Shown here piece after piece: positions 1 through 11,315 of a stretch of DNA of 64,000 nt. A model generated the notes under the pieces. That model worked only from the letters and a program-made list of their open reading frames with translations, did no database searches and had not been told where the DNA came from. The stretch spans positions 100,994,585-101,058,584 of the forward strand of contig OY821519.1 in assembly GCA_963682025.1 (NCBI GenBank), in the 5' to 3' direction. Source of the DNA: Cordilura impudica. Its lineage: Eukaryota; Arthropoda; Insecta; Diptera; Scathophagidae. The position numbers were made by a program, and so were the translations under genes. Position 1 is the stretch's first letter, and the number at the start of each line of letters is the position of its first letter.

Positions 1-1200
1 GTTGAGAATCTCCGGTGTTTATTATTAATGATTTTAAGACATTTATTTTGAATTATTTTTATTTTTTTCAAATGGGTACCTGCAGCATTATACCATAAAG
101 GGCATCCGTATGTTAGAGTTGGTCTTATTATATTTTTAAATATTAGATTTTTATTTTTAAAATTAAGATAAGAGCGCTTATGAATCATATGCCATAAAGC
201 TCTGATTGTTTTTAAGGATTTTTAGCAAACATTGCCTATATGTTTCCCAAAATTAAGTTTGCTGTCAAGAGTTACACCGAGGTATTTGACATTTTTCTGT
301 ATCTCTACTCCTTCATTACCAAAGATGAGTTGACGATTGGGTAGACGTTTTGGAGATTTATTAAACGGAAATATGATAGCCTGCGTTTTGCTGGCATTTA
401 TTTTTATCATCCATTTTGAAAAGAATTTGTTACAGGCCAGAAGTCCTTTTTCCATTTTCTTAAGCAGGGCCTTAGTCAGTTTGCTAGATGTTATCAATGC
501 TGTATCGTCTGCGTAGTAAGCTGTTTTCATATATGATGGCGGCGAAAAATCAGAGGAGTAGATTGAATAAAGTAAGGGAGAGAGTACCGAACCTTGTGGG
601 AGGCCTGCCGTGAGTGTTTTTGGTGATGAATATGAATCAATAACTGCAACAACAAACGATCTACAGTCAAGGAATTCTGCAATAATTTTGCAAAGATATT
701 TCGGGACATTTCCTTGTATCAGTTTGAATATTAACCCATTATGCCAAATGGTGTCGAACGGCTTTTCAATATCTAGGAGGACAAGTCCAGTCGAGTGTCT
801 ATTTTGCTTCTTATTTAGAATCATTTTTTTGATTCTGTGAATTTGAAGTACTGAAGTGTTCTCTTTTAAATCCGAACTGCTCATTGGATATTAATGCGTG
901 ATCTAGTGCGCAATCACTACTTCTGGAATAAATTAGTTTCTCGTATAGCTTCGATATGTTACTGAGGAGGCTGATCGGTCGGTAGCTGTTCGGATCGCTT
1001 TTGGCTTTGTTAGGTTTATGTACTGCGATTGTCTTAGCTGTTTTAAAATTTTGAGGGAAATGATTAAGTTGAAGACAACTGTTGAAAATAATAACCAGCA
1101 ACTTAAGAGCTATATGGGGTAATTGTTTTTATCAATAAATTAGATATGCCGTCGAAACCCGGAGATTTGGATGCAAAATTATTGGTTATATTAAAAAAGT
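1..1200 (-). pseudogene. Jockey-type LINE reverse transcriptase, truncated and frameshifted
   Basis: This is the reverse-transcriptase part of a non-LTR retrotransposon, which copies element RNA at the nicked target. Read on the minus strand, the region near 1080-850 contains SYRPISLLSNISKLYEKLI, 884-222 contains the PQGSVLSPLLYSIY and YYADDTAL blocks (the catalytic Asp pair of the RT palm), and 221-1 continues with a C-terminal TLTYGCPLWYNAAG segment. The two main ORFs (1101-811 and 884-222) lie in different frames and overlap, so there is at least one frameshift. A TAA stop follows the GNVC residues near 222. The element runs off the left edge of the window. Similarity to the copy at 10056-13275 places both in one family of the Jockey group. 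The endonuclease domain is not seen here. It is not functional as read. Confidence 0.9.
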
Positions 1201-1249
1201 TAGTTTAACAAAACCAGAAAAACAATTTTCTTATTTATTTTATTATTAA

Positions 1250-1685
1250 AACAAGTAAGAAAATTATAGTCGGTCTAGAGTACAGATTACTGGATGCAAT
1301 AAACACACACAAACCCAATTTAACCGAGTTCTATATGTTAATTTTATCTCATGTCTAATTAATTCATAGAGGTCAGGTCATTTGTATGGGGGCTAGATCT
1401 GATCATGCACCGATTTTCACGAAATTCTATAGCGTTCATGCTATGGCCGATAGAAGCTTATATACCAAATTTAATATTATTCATATTTGCGACCTGTAGT
1501 TTGGCAAAGTTTACATAGGTGCACAGATAGAGGGACAGACGGAAGACGGACATCGCTAAGTCGACTCAGAAAGTGATTATGAGCAATCGGTATAACAAAA
1601 GTTGGGTCTAGGTCAAATATTTTTGGTAGTCATAAACATCAGCACAAAGTCATTATACCCTGACCATATAGTGGTATAAGGCATA
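1250..1685 (+). repeat. Dispersed repeat family I, copy A (internally deleted)
   Basis: It begins with ACAAGTAAGAAAATTATAG and the TAGTCGGTCTAGA head, then jumps to the middle of the family consensus, so about 300 bases are missing. It retains the GGACAGACGG core with CATCGCTAAGTCGACTCAG and ends in CCATATAGTGGTATAAG. Full-length relatives lie at 14416, 20771 and 42583 (plus) and at 26128 and 35927 (minus). It carries no ORF and is presumably non-autonomous. Confidence 0.85.
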
Positions 1686-1870
1686 CTTAATTAGTTTTGA
1701 AACAAGGTACAAGTTTAAATCAAATGTACATTATGTTAAATTTCTCTTATTTTATCAAACCGATTCAAAATTTTCGTTGGAAAATACTTAAAAATAAGAA
1801 ACTGCAAAATGCTCTCCCAAGAAAAATACAAAACGTAAATAAAATTCGAATTTTAATGAAGAATCCCTTA

Positions 1871-2124
1871 AGGCATAATTAGCCACGCGTAACCTTAACC
1901 AAACGTGTTAGCTGTTTTTTCTGTTACATGAAAAGCATTTAGAGCATTTACCGAAAATAAATTTTTGCCACGTTTGTACGTGACATTTGTGAACAGCTGA
2001 TAAAGTTTGGTTAATTTTACACAGCAACATGTTGGTTCGTTTTTTACGTTTTATAATTGCACTAAATGCCAACGTTACATTTACGGTACGGATACATTTT
2101 AACAACGTGTGGATAACTAGGCCT
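1871..2124 (+). mobile_element. MITE with TTA target duplication, copy 1
   Basis: This 254-bp element has terminal inverted repeats. The left end is AGGCATAATTAGCCACGCGT and the right end, read inward, is AGGCCTAGTTATCCACACGT. TTA lies on both sides (1868-1870 and 2125-2127). A second copy in the opposite orientation lies at 37388-37643. A TWA duplication with TIRs of this form is typical of PIF/Harbinger-type MITEs; that superfamily assignment is inference. Confidence 0.88.
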
Positions 2125-2127
2125 TTA

Positions 2128-2932
2128 ATCTGGTTACTCTGCTAATATGACGAGAGAGTTAGAAACGAGATTGCCCTTTATTATGTTTATTAAAGGAAAT
2201 TGGGGATAATTAAAAAGTCTATTATATTTGGTAGTTACAAATATTAATACAAACTCGCCATTTGAGAAGGCTGAGAGGTCTATCTAAACAGTCTGGTCAT
2301 ATTAGGGAGCTTTGTGATAAAGAACATAAAATGTGGGGGAAATAGAAATAAAACATCGAGCAATCATGTTCAAATTTTTATTCGTTGCATGAGAAAGTAA
2401 TTCGGAATAAAAAACATTTTTCATATTCGAAAAAGTTTTTATTTACACACATATTTAATGCTTAATTAATGTAAATAAAGTCTTGATGAATTTATTTTAT
2501 AACTATTAGTATTATTTATTTTCTTAGCTTAATAGATTAAAATTTATGATTGAAGTAAAATATATGTACGTATGTAAATATAAGCTGCTACTCAACAACG
2601 AATTATATATAGTGTGATTATTTTCATAACCGAAAATTAAGCAATTTATTTCATAGAATTTTAAATACTTATTCATTTAAAAAGAACTTTACTTTTAATT
2701 CTTTGTATGATTGCGAAAAAACATTTGCTGCAAAATTTAAAAAGTACTTCCTACTAACCCTGCTATCTCACATCACACTGCAACTGTGAAATCGTTGTGT
2801 ACGTGTTATCAAAGAAAAATTGTTTGAATTAGTCGAATCCATCGCCATTAACTTTTGTGTTCATACATCTGACTGCAATCTCATTTTTAAAATGTTGTCG
2901 AAGCGTAAACTTGAAAAAATTTGTTTACTTCT
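2128..2932. other. AT-rich spacer
   Basis: No gene or complete element was recognised. A short stretch near 2220-2260 (TTTGGTAGTTACAAATATTA) resembles the 3' part of family I and may be a relic. Confidence 0.5.
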
Positions 2933-3152
2933 GGGTACGTTCGTAAATGCAGTAAATTTGTGTATCACTACGGCAGTTATGCCAAGTTTTGTTGCTGATG
3001 CATGATCACTTGTTGCAGATGCTTTGTAACTGCTCAACAATTGCATAAAAAAACTTTTGACGGAAATCAGTGCTGCCAAGTGATGCTTTTTTGATCCTTT
3101 TACTTTTAGTATGCTGCAGTGATGCATAACTATTGCATTTACGAACGTACCC
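2933..3152. mobile_element. 220-bp TIR element (MITE), superfamily unknown
   Basis: It is bounded by a perfect 19-bp inverted repeat, GGGTACGTTCGTAAATGCA, at 2933-2951 and its complement at 3134-3152. Weaker inverted similarity continues inward (GTATCACT against GCATCACT). TCT flanks both ends, but it sits next to a CT-rich run, so this duplication is uncertain. No coding capacity is seen. Confidence 0.82.
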
Positions 3153-3462
3153 TCTCTCTCTTATTTTTTTTTTAAATAGAGTTACCGAGTTTATTATATA
3201 GGCACATGTTTGAGGGAAAATGTTTACATTTATTATTATTAGTATTATTTTAATAGTTAATAATATTTATACTCTATAATTAAAAAACTTGCATTTTTAT
3301 ATGCGCATTTCAAGAAAAAAATCATAATAATAGATTTAACAAGTTAAAACTTTAATTACAATTTTGCAGAATCCAGTAAATTTGCATTAAATTTATAACA
3401 GGGTAACATTAAACATCGTTAGTTGCAGCCATTACTCGCACGAAAAATTTGGTGCCATTAGT
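3153..3462. other. AT-rich spacer
   Basis: No gene was seen. A word AAATAGAGTTACCGAGTT near 3174 recurs near 62116. Confidence 0.4.
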
Positions 3463-3734
3463 GTGACCACCAGGGATGCAAAAGTTGGTACAATTGTACT
3501 TTTTTTAGCACTATTTTAAAGTCAATAGTACAATAGCACACCAATGACTAATTTAGCTCTATTTAAAAATTTTCTGAATTTTAATACATGGCACGATTGT
3601 ACTTTAAAGAATTCTGTTTCATCATTATCCCATTTTTTGTGATCGGTAAATTTTTTAAGGCAACTCTTTGTTAACACTTCGTTGTGCATTGTTTTGCATA
3701 ATCGTTCACTTGGTTGACTCGGTATTGGACAAAA

Positions 3735-5395
3735 ACAAAACTCCGATAAACAATATGATTGACGTAACAAGAGATAATTGTGATGTCATGATGGGTGCAA
3801 GCAATGGAGTTCAATCAAAATTAAAGGCTCTTGTTCCAATTTTATTTACTAATGGAATTTTTGAACAGTGGGAGCCACTTCAACTCAACGATTTTGAAGC
3901 TGATTCCCAAAATGTAAGAATCAATTCAATTTTATCATGTTTTTCAAATCCACTTTATAAAATTATATTTTTTTTTCTACAATATGTCTTAAAAATTATA
4001 AACACTGTAATTTAGAAATGCAATCCGAGAATGCCAGAATGCATATTTTTTTAGATCGCTTAAAATTTTTGTTTAGACAAATAGCTCGTAATTATATACA
4101 TAAGGATATTTTAGATGAAAGTGATATATTAAAATCAATATCAATGAAAACCACATTCCTATGGACGAAATATACTGTGGAACAGAAATTGATGTATACA
4201 TAACCTTAAATAATATTCAAAATAGTACTAGAGGACCCCTGCTACTCCGCAGCATTATATTATATTATATTATATTAATTTTTATAATATAATACCAAAA
4301 TTTGCCAAGAGAAGTTAACGTACAGTAATGCCAAAATATGCCAAGAGAATTTAACGTACAGTAAAAGTAAAGTTGATTGTCCACGCATAACTTTCCTCAA
4401 ACCCAACGAATTTGCCAAGAGAAGTTAACGTACAGTAATGCCAAAATATGCCAAGATAATTTAACGTACAGTAAAAGTAAAGTTGATTTTCCACGCATAA
4501 CTTTCCTCAAACTCAACGAATTTAAGCAGTTAATAGCTCAAAAGAAGGATCTTGATCCACTGAGTGTTCTTAGACCTATGTCAACAGCCTACGTTAATTA
4601 GAACTCTAGTTATAGAGGTTTGAGAGAAGAAAAATATTGAAAAAAATCTTGAATGCAAAGTTTATTCATAAATTCTTTCAATATATAAGATATAAGATAA
4701 GATATGCCAAGATAAGTTAACGTACAGTAAAAGGAAAGTTGATTCTCCACGCATAACTTTCCTCAAACCCAACGAATTTAAGCAGTTAATAGCTCAGAAG
4801 AAGGAGCTTGATCCACTGAGTGTTCTAAGACCTATGTCAATAGCCTACGTTAATTAGAACTCTAGTTATAGAGGTTTGAGAGAAGAAAAATATTGAAAAA
4901 AATCTTGAATGCAAAGTTTATTCATAAATTCTTTTAATATATGTATGTATGTATGTATGTATAAGATTTTCATGGAGTTTAAAGAAATTGCAAAAAAAAT
5001 TTACTTCAAATTCTGCGAAGTCTTGAAAGCAAAAGTTGAATTCAATAATGAAATGTTATTATGGTTTAACAAGTTTACGCCAGAAAATATTAAAAATGTT
5101 TCCTAATGAGAAAAAAATATTGAATCTATAAACAACCGCTGGCGGATGTAGAAATTATTAAGTCTTTAAAAAACGACAACACATGTACTTTTTGGTCGAA
5201 GGTATCAGAAATGAAAAATGAACTAAATGAACCGATGTTTACTGATATTTCGAGAATCGCTAGAGGAATATTCACCATTTCACAATATGTGGAAAGGATA
5301 TTTTCGTATCAAAATATAAAAAAAGAAAGATATGAACATACTGGTCGTTTCGACTGTCTCCAATCTAATCCAAACAAAGGATTTGCTTAAGTCAT
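3735..5395 (+). pseudogene. hAT transposase remnant
   Basis: These are fragments of a cut-and-paste transposase (DDE, RNase-H-like fold with an inserted helical domain in hAT proteins). Near 3770 an ORF reads TRDNCDVMMGASNGVQSKL, matching the conserved D-N-C/A-x-V-M-x-G-x-x-N-G-V block around a catalytic Asp. A second ORF follows at 4018-4203. Near 4520-4600 FKQLIAQKKDLDPLSVLRP appears, and 4966-5340 holds a C-terminal stretch with ISRIARGIFTISQYVERIFS, which looks like the hAT dimerisation region. Stops and frame changes separate all pieces. The N-terminal BED-like zinc finger is not seen. Confidence 0.75.
4301..4945 (+). repeat. Tandem duplications inside the hAT element
   Basis: A 110-bp unit starting TTTGCCAAGAGAAGTTAACG is repeated at 4301-4410 and 4411-4520. 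A larger unit of about 256 bp, 4447-4700, is repeated at 4703-4945, so the coding segment FKQLIAQKK occurs twice. Differences between units are few, so duplication was recent relative to the decay of the ends. Confidence 0.85.
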
Positions 5396-5768
5396 CTAAT
5401 TCATGCTGCTACAATTTAGAAATGTCTAAGAATATATTAGCAAGAAGTATATCCTAAATAATCCTTTTTGTGTATTCAGATCTCAACAACCAATAGTCTT
5501 TTGAACTTGTGTACCTTTTGAAATTAAATAATTATATTAATTAAGTTTATCTTCATGTAAGTACTTAGTACAAATCAACTTCAATATGCCTTTTTGTTAA
5601 TTGTTAAGATTTTTACACACACCTACATATATATATAAGTACAAATGAATTTTTATGTACGTGTTTAGTTAACTTTTAATAAAAATATTCTAAAACAATA
5701 AAAAACCGAATTTAGTACAATCGGACTGAAAAATTTGTAAAATCTCATTTTGCATCCCTGCTGACCAC

Positions 5769-6305
5769 TGCGGAAAATGTGTGTGTATTACTAAAAGAAT
5801 GTGAGTGTATTGAGTTTTTCGAACTTGCAGTGTGATGTGTATATCTTTGGATATGGTTTTAAGCAACTTCCAAAGACAACAATTTAAAGTTATGAACAAA
5901 ATAGAATTTCAAATCTTAATAAAAAAAAAGAAATGGGAATTATGTAAATATTGAAATACAAAATTTTAAAGAGACTCCTGTCAACAAAATGAAAAAATAA
6001 ATTGAAATCAAATTATAAAACAGGAAGAACTGTATTTGGATCGATAAAATTCGACATTTTGTCCACTTTCATATAGAAAATATGTTCTGAAAAAATAAAA
6101 CTTAGTATCGGATATCACTGGTCCATTTTTTTTTTCTGTTTTGAAATATTAAAAAGCTGTGATTTGGTTAATTACAAAATATTTTTGACTCGACAATTTC
6201 AAAACGGCACTCCTCGAAGAAGACAAATTTTAAATTAAAAAAGAAATATAAGTGCAATTTGTTCAGCAAATTGGAAAATTTTGGGTTCAAAAAAATATAC
6301 GAACT
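5769..6305. other. AT-rich spacer
   Basis: No gene, element or convincing signal was recognised. Confidence 0.5.
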
Positions 6306-6506
6306 TAACCGCCTAAGTCTAAAATTATGCTTTCGAGAAAAATAACTTTTTTTTATAAATGTAGTGGGTATTCATTACGACTTAGGTCAGTATGTTTTCA
6401 TTAATAACATTTTAAAAAACAGGATTTGACGTAAATATAAATCGTTGTTAGTAGAATATGATAGCATACATAACTCAAATCGTTCTTAAGTCGACTTAGA
6501 CGGTTA
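6306..6506. mobile_element. About 200-bp TIR element with TAACCGCCTAAGTC ends
   Basis: TAACCGCCTAAGTC at 6306-6319 faces GACTTAGACGGTTA at 6493-6506 (one mismatch). A fragment of the same right end lies reverse-complemented at 35832-35890, which supports a dispersed family. The target duplication is not clear; TA is possible. Confidence 0.65.
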
Positions 6507-7896
6507 TCGATTGTGAACATAGATATACATACATATATAAACATAAAAGTATTTTAAATTTCGCGGAGAGTAAAAACTTACAATATCAAAGACATTAAAA
6601 AGCATATGACTCACCTGTATATATCACATATTACAATTAATAAATTCATGATACAGATAATTGCCAAATTTTTTCACTTTCATTTTGTTGCAATAACTAA
6701 TCATCAGTTCACTTTTCCATTAATTTTTCTTATTTTTATTATTTTGCCAAAACAAAGCCACTTAATTCAATTTGATGATCACAGGATGTGTCACTTGAAT
6801 TAAACAAAAATCTTTTATATACATATGTAGGTACAATAAAAGATAAATAACGCTGACGCAGCACAATTCCATTAAGAACTTTTCTTATTTTATTATTTTT
6901 TGTTTATGTTTTTTTAACACGACTACTTTTTCTACCGACTAATTTTTTTACATTGACTTTACAGAATCATAACAAGAATGAACTTGCAGCGACGAAAGGT
7001 GACATAAAACAACACAAAACAATTATATTCGTATGTAATTGAGGAGAGTTGTTTTCTTCAAAACAAACAATTAGATCACTTTTTTCAACGATTTATTAAT
7101 AATAAATAACATTCACCAATTATTTTATAAATTTTTCTTAATGTTTTAAAGATATACAACACACAATATTTTAGATAATTAAACTAAGCCGCGTTTATAA
7201 CTCTGCGTATTGCCGATCACGGATTACTAAAAGCTGCGTATCAGACAAACGCCCGCATTAGACTACCATTTATGCAAATGCATTTCAACAGAGTTGACAA
7301 GCGCATTATATAATTGTCCCCAAAAAAATTTTTCGCAATATTTTCCCCAAGACAATTTTTTTTCTATTTTGAAATTACATTCAAACAACATATAAAATTA
7401 GTAACTTGAAATTCATAAAAATGAAATTAGCAGCTTTAATTACTATTTATATTAATTAACATTTAAAAAAAGCAAGTTGAACATACAAACAAAAAATATA
7501 TATTTTTTTTATTATAGTTAATACTGTTTTACTGTTTTTTTCGGATAGAGATTAATTCGTTATATAATTCATTGTTTTTTAAAAGCACAACAAATAGAAA
7601 ATTATAATAAATATTGGTTTAAAAAATAATAGAAATAAACTATAAATTTAAATGCTATTAGAATTTAAAAGTTAATTTCCCTGTGCAATAGTCCGAAAAT
7701 TGTTGTACAGTGTAATTATTTAAATTAATAAACTTTAAAACACGAAACAAATTTAGATCGAATGTACATAACTTAAAGTTCCTCTTATGTTTTTAATCCG
7801 ACTCAAATTTTAAATTGTACCTTTATTTTTGTATTGAAAAATTTTTGTATTAAAACCTTGAATGCTAATGACATTTCAAACTTTTCTAAATTAAAG
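6507..7896. other. AT-rich spacer
   Basis: Nearly 1.4 kb without a recognised gene or repeat. The more GC-rich patch at 7190-7310 has no ORF of note. Confidence 0.5.
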
Positions 7897-8089
7897 TACA
7901 GTACAACTTCGACAGTCCGGACATATATAGTTTTGGGCAAGTCCGGATTATCGAGTTGTCCGGACTATAGTAGTGAAAATTTTTAAAACAATCTAAGTGA
8001 ATTAAATACATACATATGTACTATGATTTATTAAAAAACATTAAATTATTACATTAAATTATTATATTAAATATATGTATGTATACATA

Positions 8090-9812
8090 TTATGATTTAT
8101 TGAAAAAAGAAGTTATTTTGTGCTGACTAACTTTGTTGAGATGAATGTTTTGTGCTTTTTGCTCAATCCTCTTCAACAAAAGAATATCCTGCAAATCAAT
8201 ATTATTCTCCTCAGCCCACTGAATACAAACTGAAAATGATTTCTTTGCATCTGCAGTAGATATATTTGTTTTAGCAGCCATTTCTACAAAGTCTTCTTCA
8301 GAGTCCATAAGCAGCACTGGCGATTCTTTTTGCTTAGCATGTTGTATTATTTCTTCATCGGAAAACTCCAATGAGAATTCATTTGCACCAGTTGCCCAAT
8401 CATTGATATCTTTTTCAGTTAGGTCATTACTGAATGTCATAGCTCCAATCAAATTTTGAATGGATTTTATGCCATCAGCGATGCTATCAGACAGCAGTTC
8501 TTCACGCAGAACCTGAAGAGGTATCAAATCTTCATCATCCCAACAAGATGCAGTTGTTGGCCACAATGCAGATCAGCTTTTCTGAATATTTTTTTCACTA
8601 ATGCTTTGCCATGCTAAATAAAAAAAATTAACCGCATCTTTAAGGCTAAACATTTTTAAAGTTTTAACCACATCGACGTCATCAGCATTTTCTGATAAAA
8701 TATGTTGCAATAATCGCTTTCTGTAAGTAACCTTTACATTTTGTATTAAATTTTGATCCATAGGCTGTAATATTGCTGTACAATTTGGTGGTAAAAACAT
8801 ACCTTTAAAATTTGGATCAAAATTTATTTCATCCGTTTTAGGATGTGAAGGAGCATTATCTAATATCAATAATGCTTTGAGTGGCCTGTTAACCTGTGTT
8901 AGAAATTTTTTTACTTCTGGAATAAAATGGTTTTCGAACCAGTCGAAAAAAAGGGACGTAGACATCCATCCTTTATTAGTTGCTTTATATGCCACTGGAA
9001 TTTTATAACCTTTAAAGGCTCTTGGTTTAGCAGATTTGCCAATAACCAAAAGAGGCAGTTTATGTGTTCCGGCAGCATTTGAGCATGGCATCAATGTCAC
9101 ACGATCTTTGGAAATTTTTCTTCCTGGGGCTGATTTTTCCTTCGTATGCACCCATGTGTTACCAGGCAACACTCTCCAGAAAGCGACAGATTCGTCTGCA
9201 TTATAAACTTGATCTTCACTCAAATCCATCTCAGCAACAATGTCAGCAAACTTTTTTTTAAACGGCTCTACTGCGCTTTCATCGCTGGAAACTTTTTCAC
9301 CACAAATTTTTAGATAACGAATACCATGCCGTAACTTAAATTTGTCTAACCAGCCTGAGCTCGCTGAAAAATCGTCCTTTCCCGTTATTTTTGTATAAAA
9401 CAATTTGGCCTTTGCTTTTAGTATTTCTGATGTAATCGGGATATGATTGTTTCTTTGCTGCAAAAACCATGTGTAAAGCGCGTCCTCTAACTCTGGATAT
9501 TCTGCTTTTTTCACAACTTTTCTTTTTCCTACAAAAAAAAAAAATACATATGTTATGAAAGTGGTCTTATATATTATTTTGGTTTAATATTTACCGGGCC
9601 CGTTATAGGTATTCGAAATAAATTGTTTTATTTTCTTCTTTTTTTTTAATGTCGCAAATCGTTGATTTAGGAACATTAAATTTTTTGGCAACATGCCTAA
9701 TAGATTTTCCCTCATCAAGACTTTTTAAAATTTCACACTTTTCCTTTAAAGTTAGTGTTTTATGTTTGTGTTTATTATTTAAAGACATGGCGCTTGGTAT
9801 GAAATTAGTCAA
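8090..9812 (-). pseudogene. pogo/Tigger-like transposase (CENP-B HTH + DDE_1), one intron, nearly intact
   Basis: This is a cut-and-paste transposase of the pogo/jerky/CENP-B family. Exon 1 (9812-9595) encodes a psq/CENP-B N-terminal helix-turn-helix (LTLKEKCEILKSLDEGKS ... FNVPKSTI). An intron at 9529-9594 has a GTAAAT donor and TTTGTAG acceptor. Exon 2 starts with GKRKVVKKAEYPELEDAL (second CENP-B-type HTH) and continues into the DDE_1 domain. Candidate catalytic Asp residues lie in YNADESVAFW, LLILDNAPSH and LQPMDQNLIQ (DDD pattern). Two defects are visible: a one-base frame change in exon 1 near the A-rich run before the intron, and an in-frame TGA at 8570-8572, after which the reading frame continues to 8090. 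Total length is about 540 codons, close to the family norm. It is probably inactive but young. Confidence 0.9.
9529..9594 (-). other. Intron of the pogo-like transposase
   Basis: On the minus strand the 66-bp interval has donor CCCG|GTAAATATT and acceptor TTTTTTTGTAG|GAAAAAG. Joining the exons gives ...YNGPGKRKVVKK in phase with the DDE exon, the expected linker between the two HTH motifs. Confidence 0.75.
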
Positions 9813-10069
9813 ACACGCTTGCTAAAGGATGCACCGAAACTGAAGTAATGATAGTGCCAAATGTAAACAAAGGTAAGAATAATAAAACAAACAAAGTAAA
9901 AACGGGAAACCCCCGAAATTTACTTTTTTTTCTTCCATGAAAAAAATTATCCGGATTGTAGAGGTAAAAATATTATTTTGTCCGAAATGTAGAAGTGTCC
10001 GAATTACTGGAGTATCCGGACTGGCGCATGTCTGGACTGTCGAAGTTGTACTGTAATTTGAAATACTAA

Positions 10070-10790
10070 TTAAACGAGAAAATATTAAAATGGCGTCTTT
10101 AAACGAAACATTTTTTTCAGAAAATCATAGACCCTATTTTAAAAATTATTATTTATATAGAAGTGACAGAACAGATGCAAGGGAAGGAGGAGTAGCTCTG
10201 TTAATTCTTAAATCTGTCGCACACAAAAACCTCTTTATACCAAACACCTCATTAATCGAAAACATCTCAATTGAAGTTATTATAAATAATAGACCTATTG
10301 TTGTATCTTCGTTATTTTCACCAAGATATACCCATAATTTCTGTGTGATATCTTGAACCTAACTCCTTCCATCAAAGAATATGTATTTAGTTTTTGGTGA
10401 CCTAAATGCCAAACATTGTTCTTGGAATTGCCGTTCAAATAATACTGCAGGAATCGCACTCAACAATCTACAGCAATCAAGCAATTTTTTCATTCACTAT
10501 CCTAATAGTCCAACCCTATTCCCCCATCAACACAATCGCGAAGCATTCACTGTCGATATTATTTTAAGCAATTCTGCTTAAAATATAGACGTAAAAACAA
10601 TGGATTACGAAATACCATCAGACCATCGCCCCATAATATGTACACTTAAGAGATCAATGGCCTTACAGGTTGACCTCAATTATTTTGATTATAGTGCAAC
10701 CAACTGGAACATTTATATAAATTTTTTAGACAATAAAATCACGTTAAATTCGGGTATATACAATACCAAGATAGTAATTGATCAGGAAAT
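10070..10790 (+). pseudogene. LINE apurinic/apyrimidinic-type endonuclease domain remnant
   Basis: This is the endonuclease that nicks target DNA for target-primed reverse transcription. Visible blocks are SLNETFFSENHRPYFKNYYL, then YRSDRTDAREGGVALLI near 10155-10210, LVFGDLNAKHCSWNC near 10384-10430, and IPSDHRPIICTLKRS near 10612-10655. The G-D-x-N and S-D-H-x-P motifs are hallmarks of exonuclease/endonuclease/phosphatase-fold LINE nucleases. Stops separate the blocks, and the N-terminal part with the metal-binding Glu is missing. Confidence 0.85.
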
Positions 10791-11315
10791 ATAAAAATTT
10801 ATAAATGTAGTTTTCGAAACAAGGTATGTGTCTACACCTAAAATAACCCAACAAAATAATTACACATTACCAGAAAGTACTGTGAAATATTTTAGACTAA
10901 GAAGAAGCCTTAAAAGAAAAAGCCAACGATCTTCAAATATAGCCGAGCAAACTTTTTATAATCAATATACTAAGTTTCTAAGTAACATGATTTATAAAAG
11001 TATTATTCGGAACGCAATAAGAAATGGTGTCAATTATTATCCAATTTAAAACCAGGTGATAAATCATTTTGAAAAATAAGCAGGAACTTGCGAGAAAAAA
11101 GAAATACAAAAATAACATCTGATAAGGACAAGGCTGAAGTCCTGGCAAATACATTTGTCCAAGCAAATAACCTCACTTCGAACTGCAACCACTCAGCAGA
11201 TACAGTAATAAATACAACAGTAAATAATTTTAAGAAGGAAAATCCTCGTTCTGAATCAGCAATTTATACATCTCTAGAAGAAGTAATGAATATTGTCTCT
11301 GCAACAAAACCCTAA

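Larger units (their letters stand above)
3471..5760 (+). mobile_element. hAT-superfamily DNA transposon, complete ends, decayed interior
   Basis: The left end CAGGGATGCAAAA (3471) and the right end TTTTGCATCCCTG (ending 5760) are perfect inverted repeats of the hAT type. They are flanked by 8-bp direct repeats, GTGACCAC at 3463-3470 and CTGACCAC at 5761-5768 (one mismatch). The left copy fits the nTnnnnAn pattern known for hAT target sites. The 2290-bp interior holds broken pieces of a transposase on the plus strand and a local tandem duplication, so the copy is an inactive relic that inserted as an intact unit. Confidence 0.92.
7899..10053 (-). mobile_element. pogo/Tigger-like DNA transposon, near-complete
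   Basis: The ends are inverted repeats beginning CAGTACAACTTCGACAGTCC (7899) with the complement ending at 10053; about 26 of 27 terminal bases match. TA flanks both sides (7897-7898, 10054-10055), the normal target of the Tc1-mariner-pogo group. TCCGGA words recur in the subterminal 100 bp at both ends and may be transposase-binding sites (inference). The 2155-bp interior encodes a CENP-B-like transposase on the minus strand. Confidence 0.95.
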
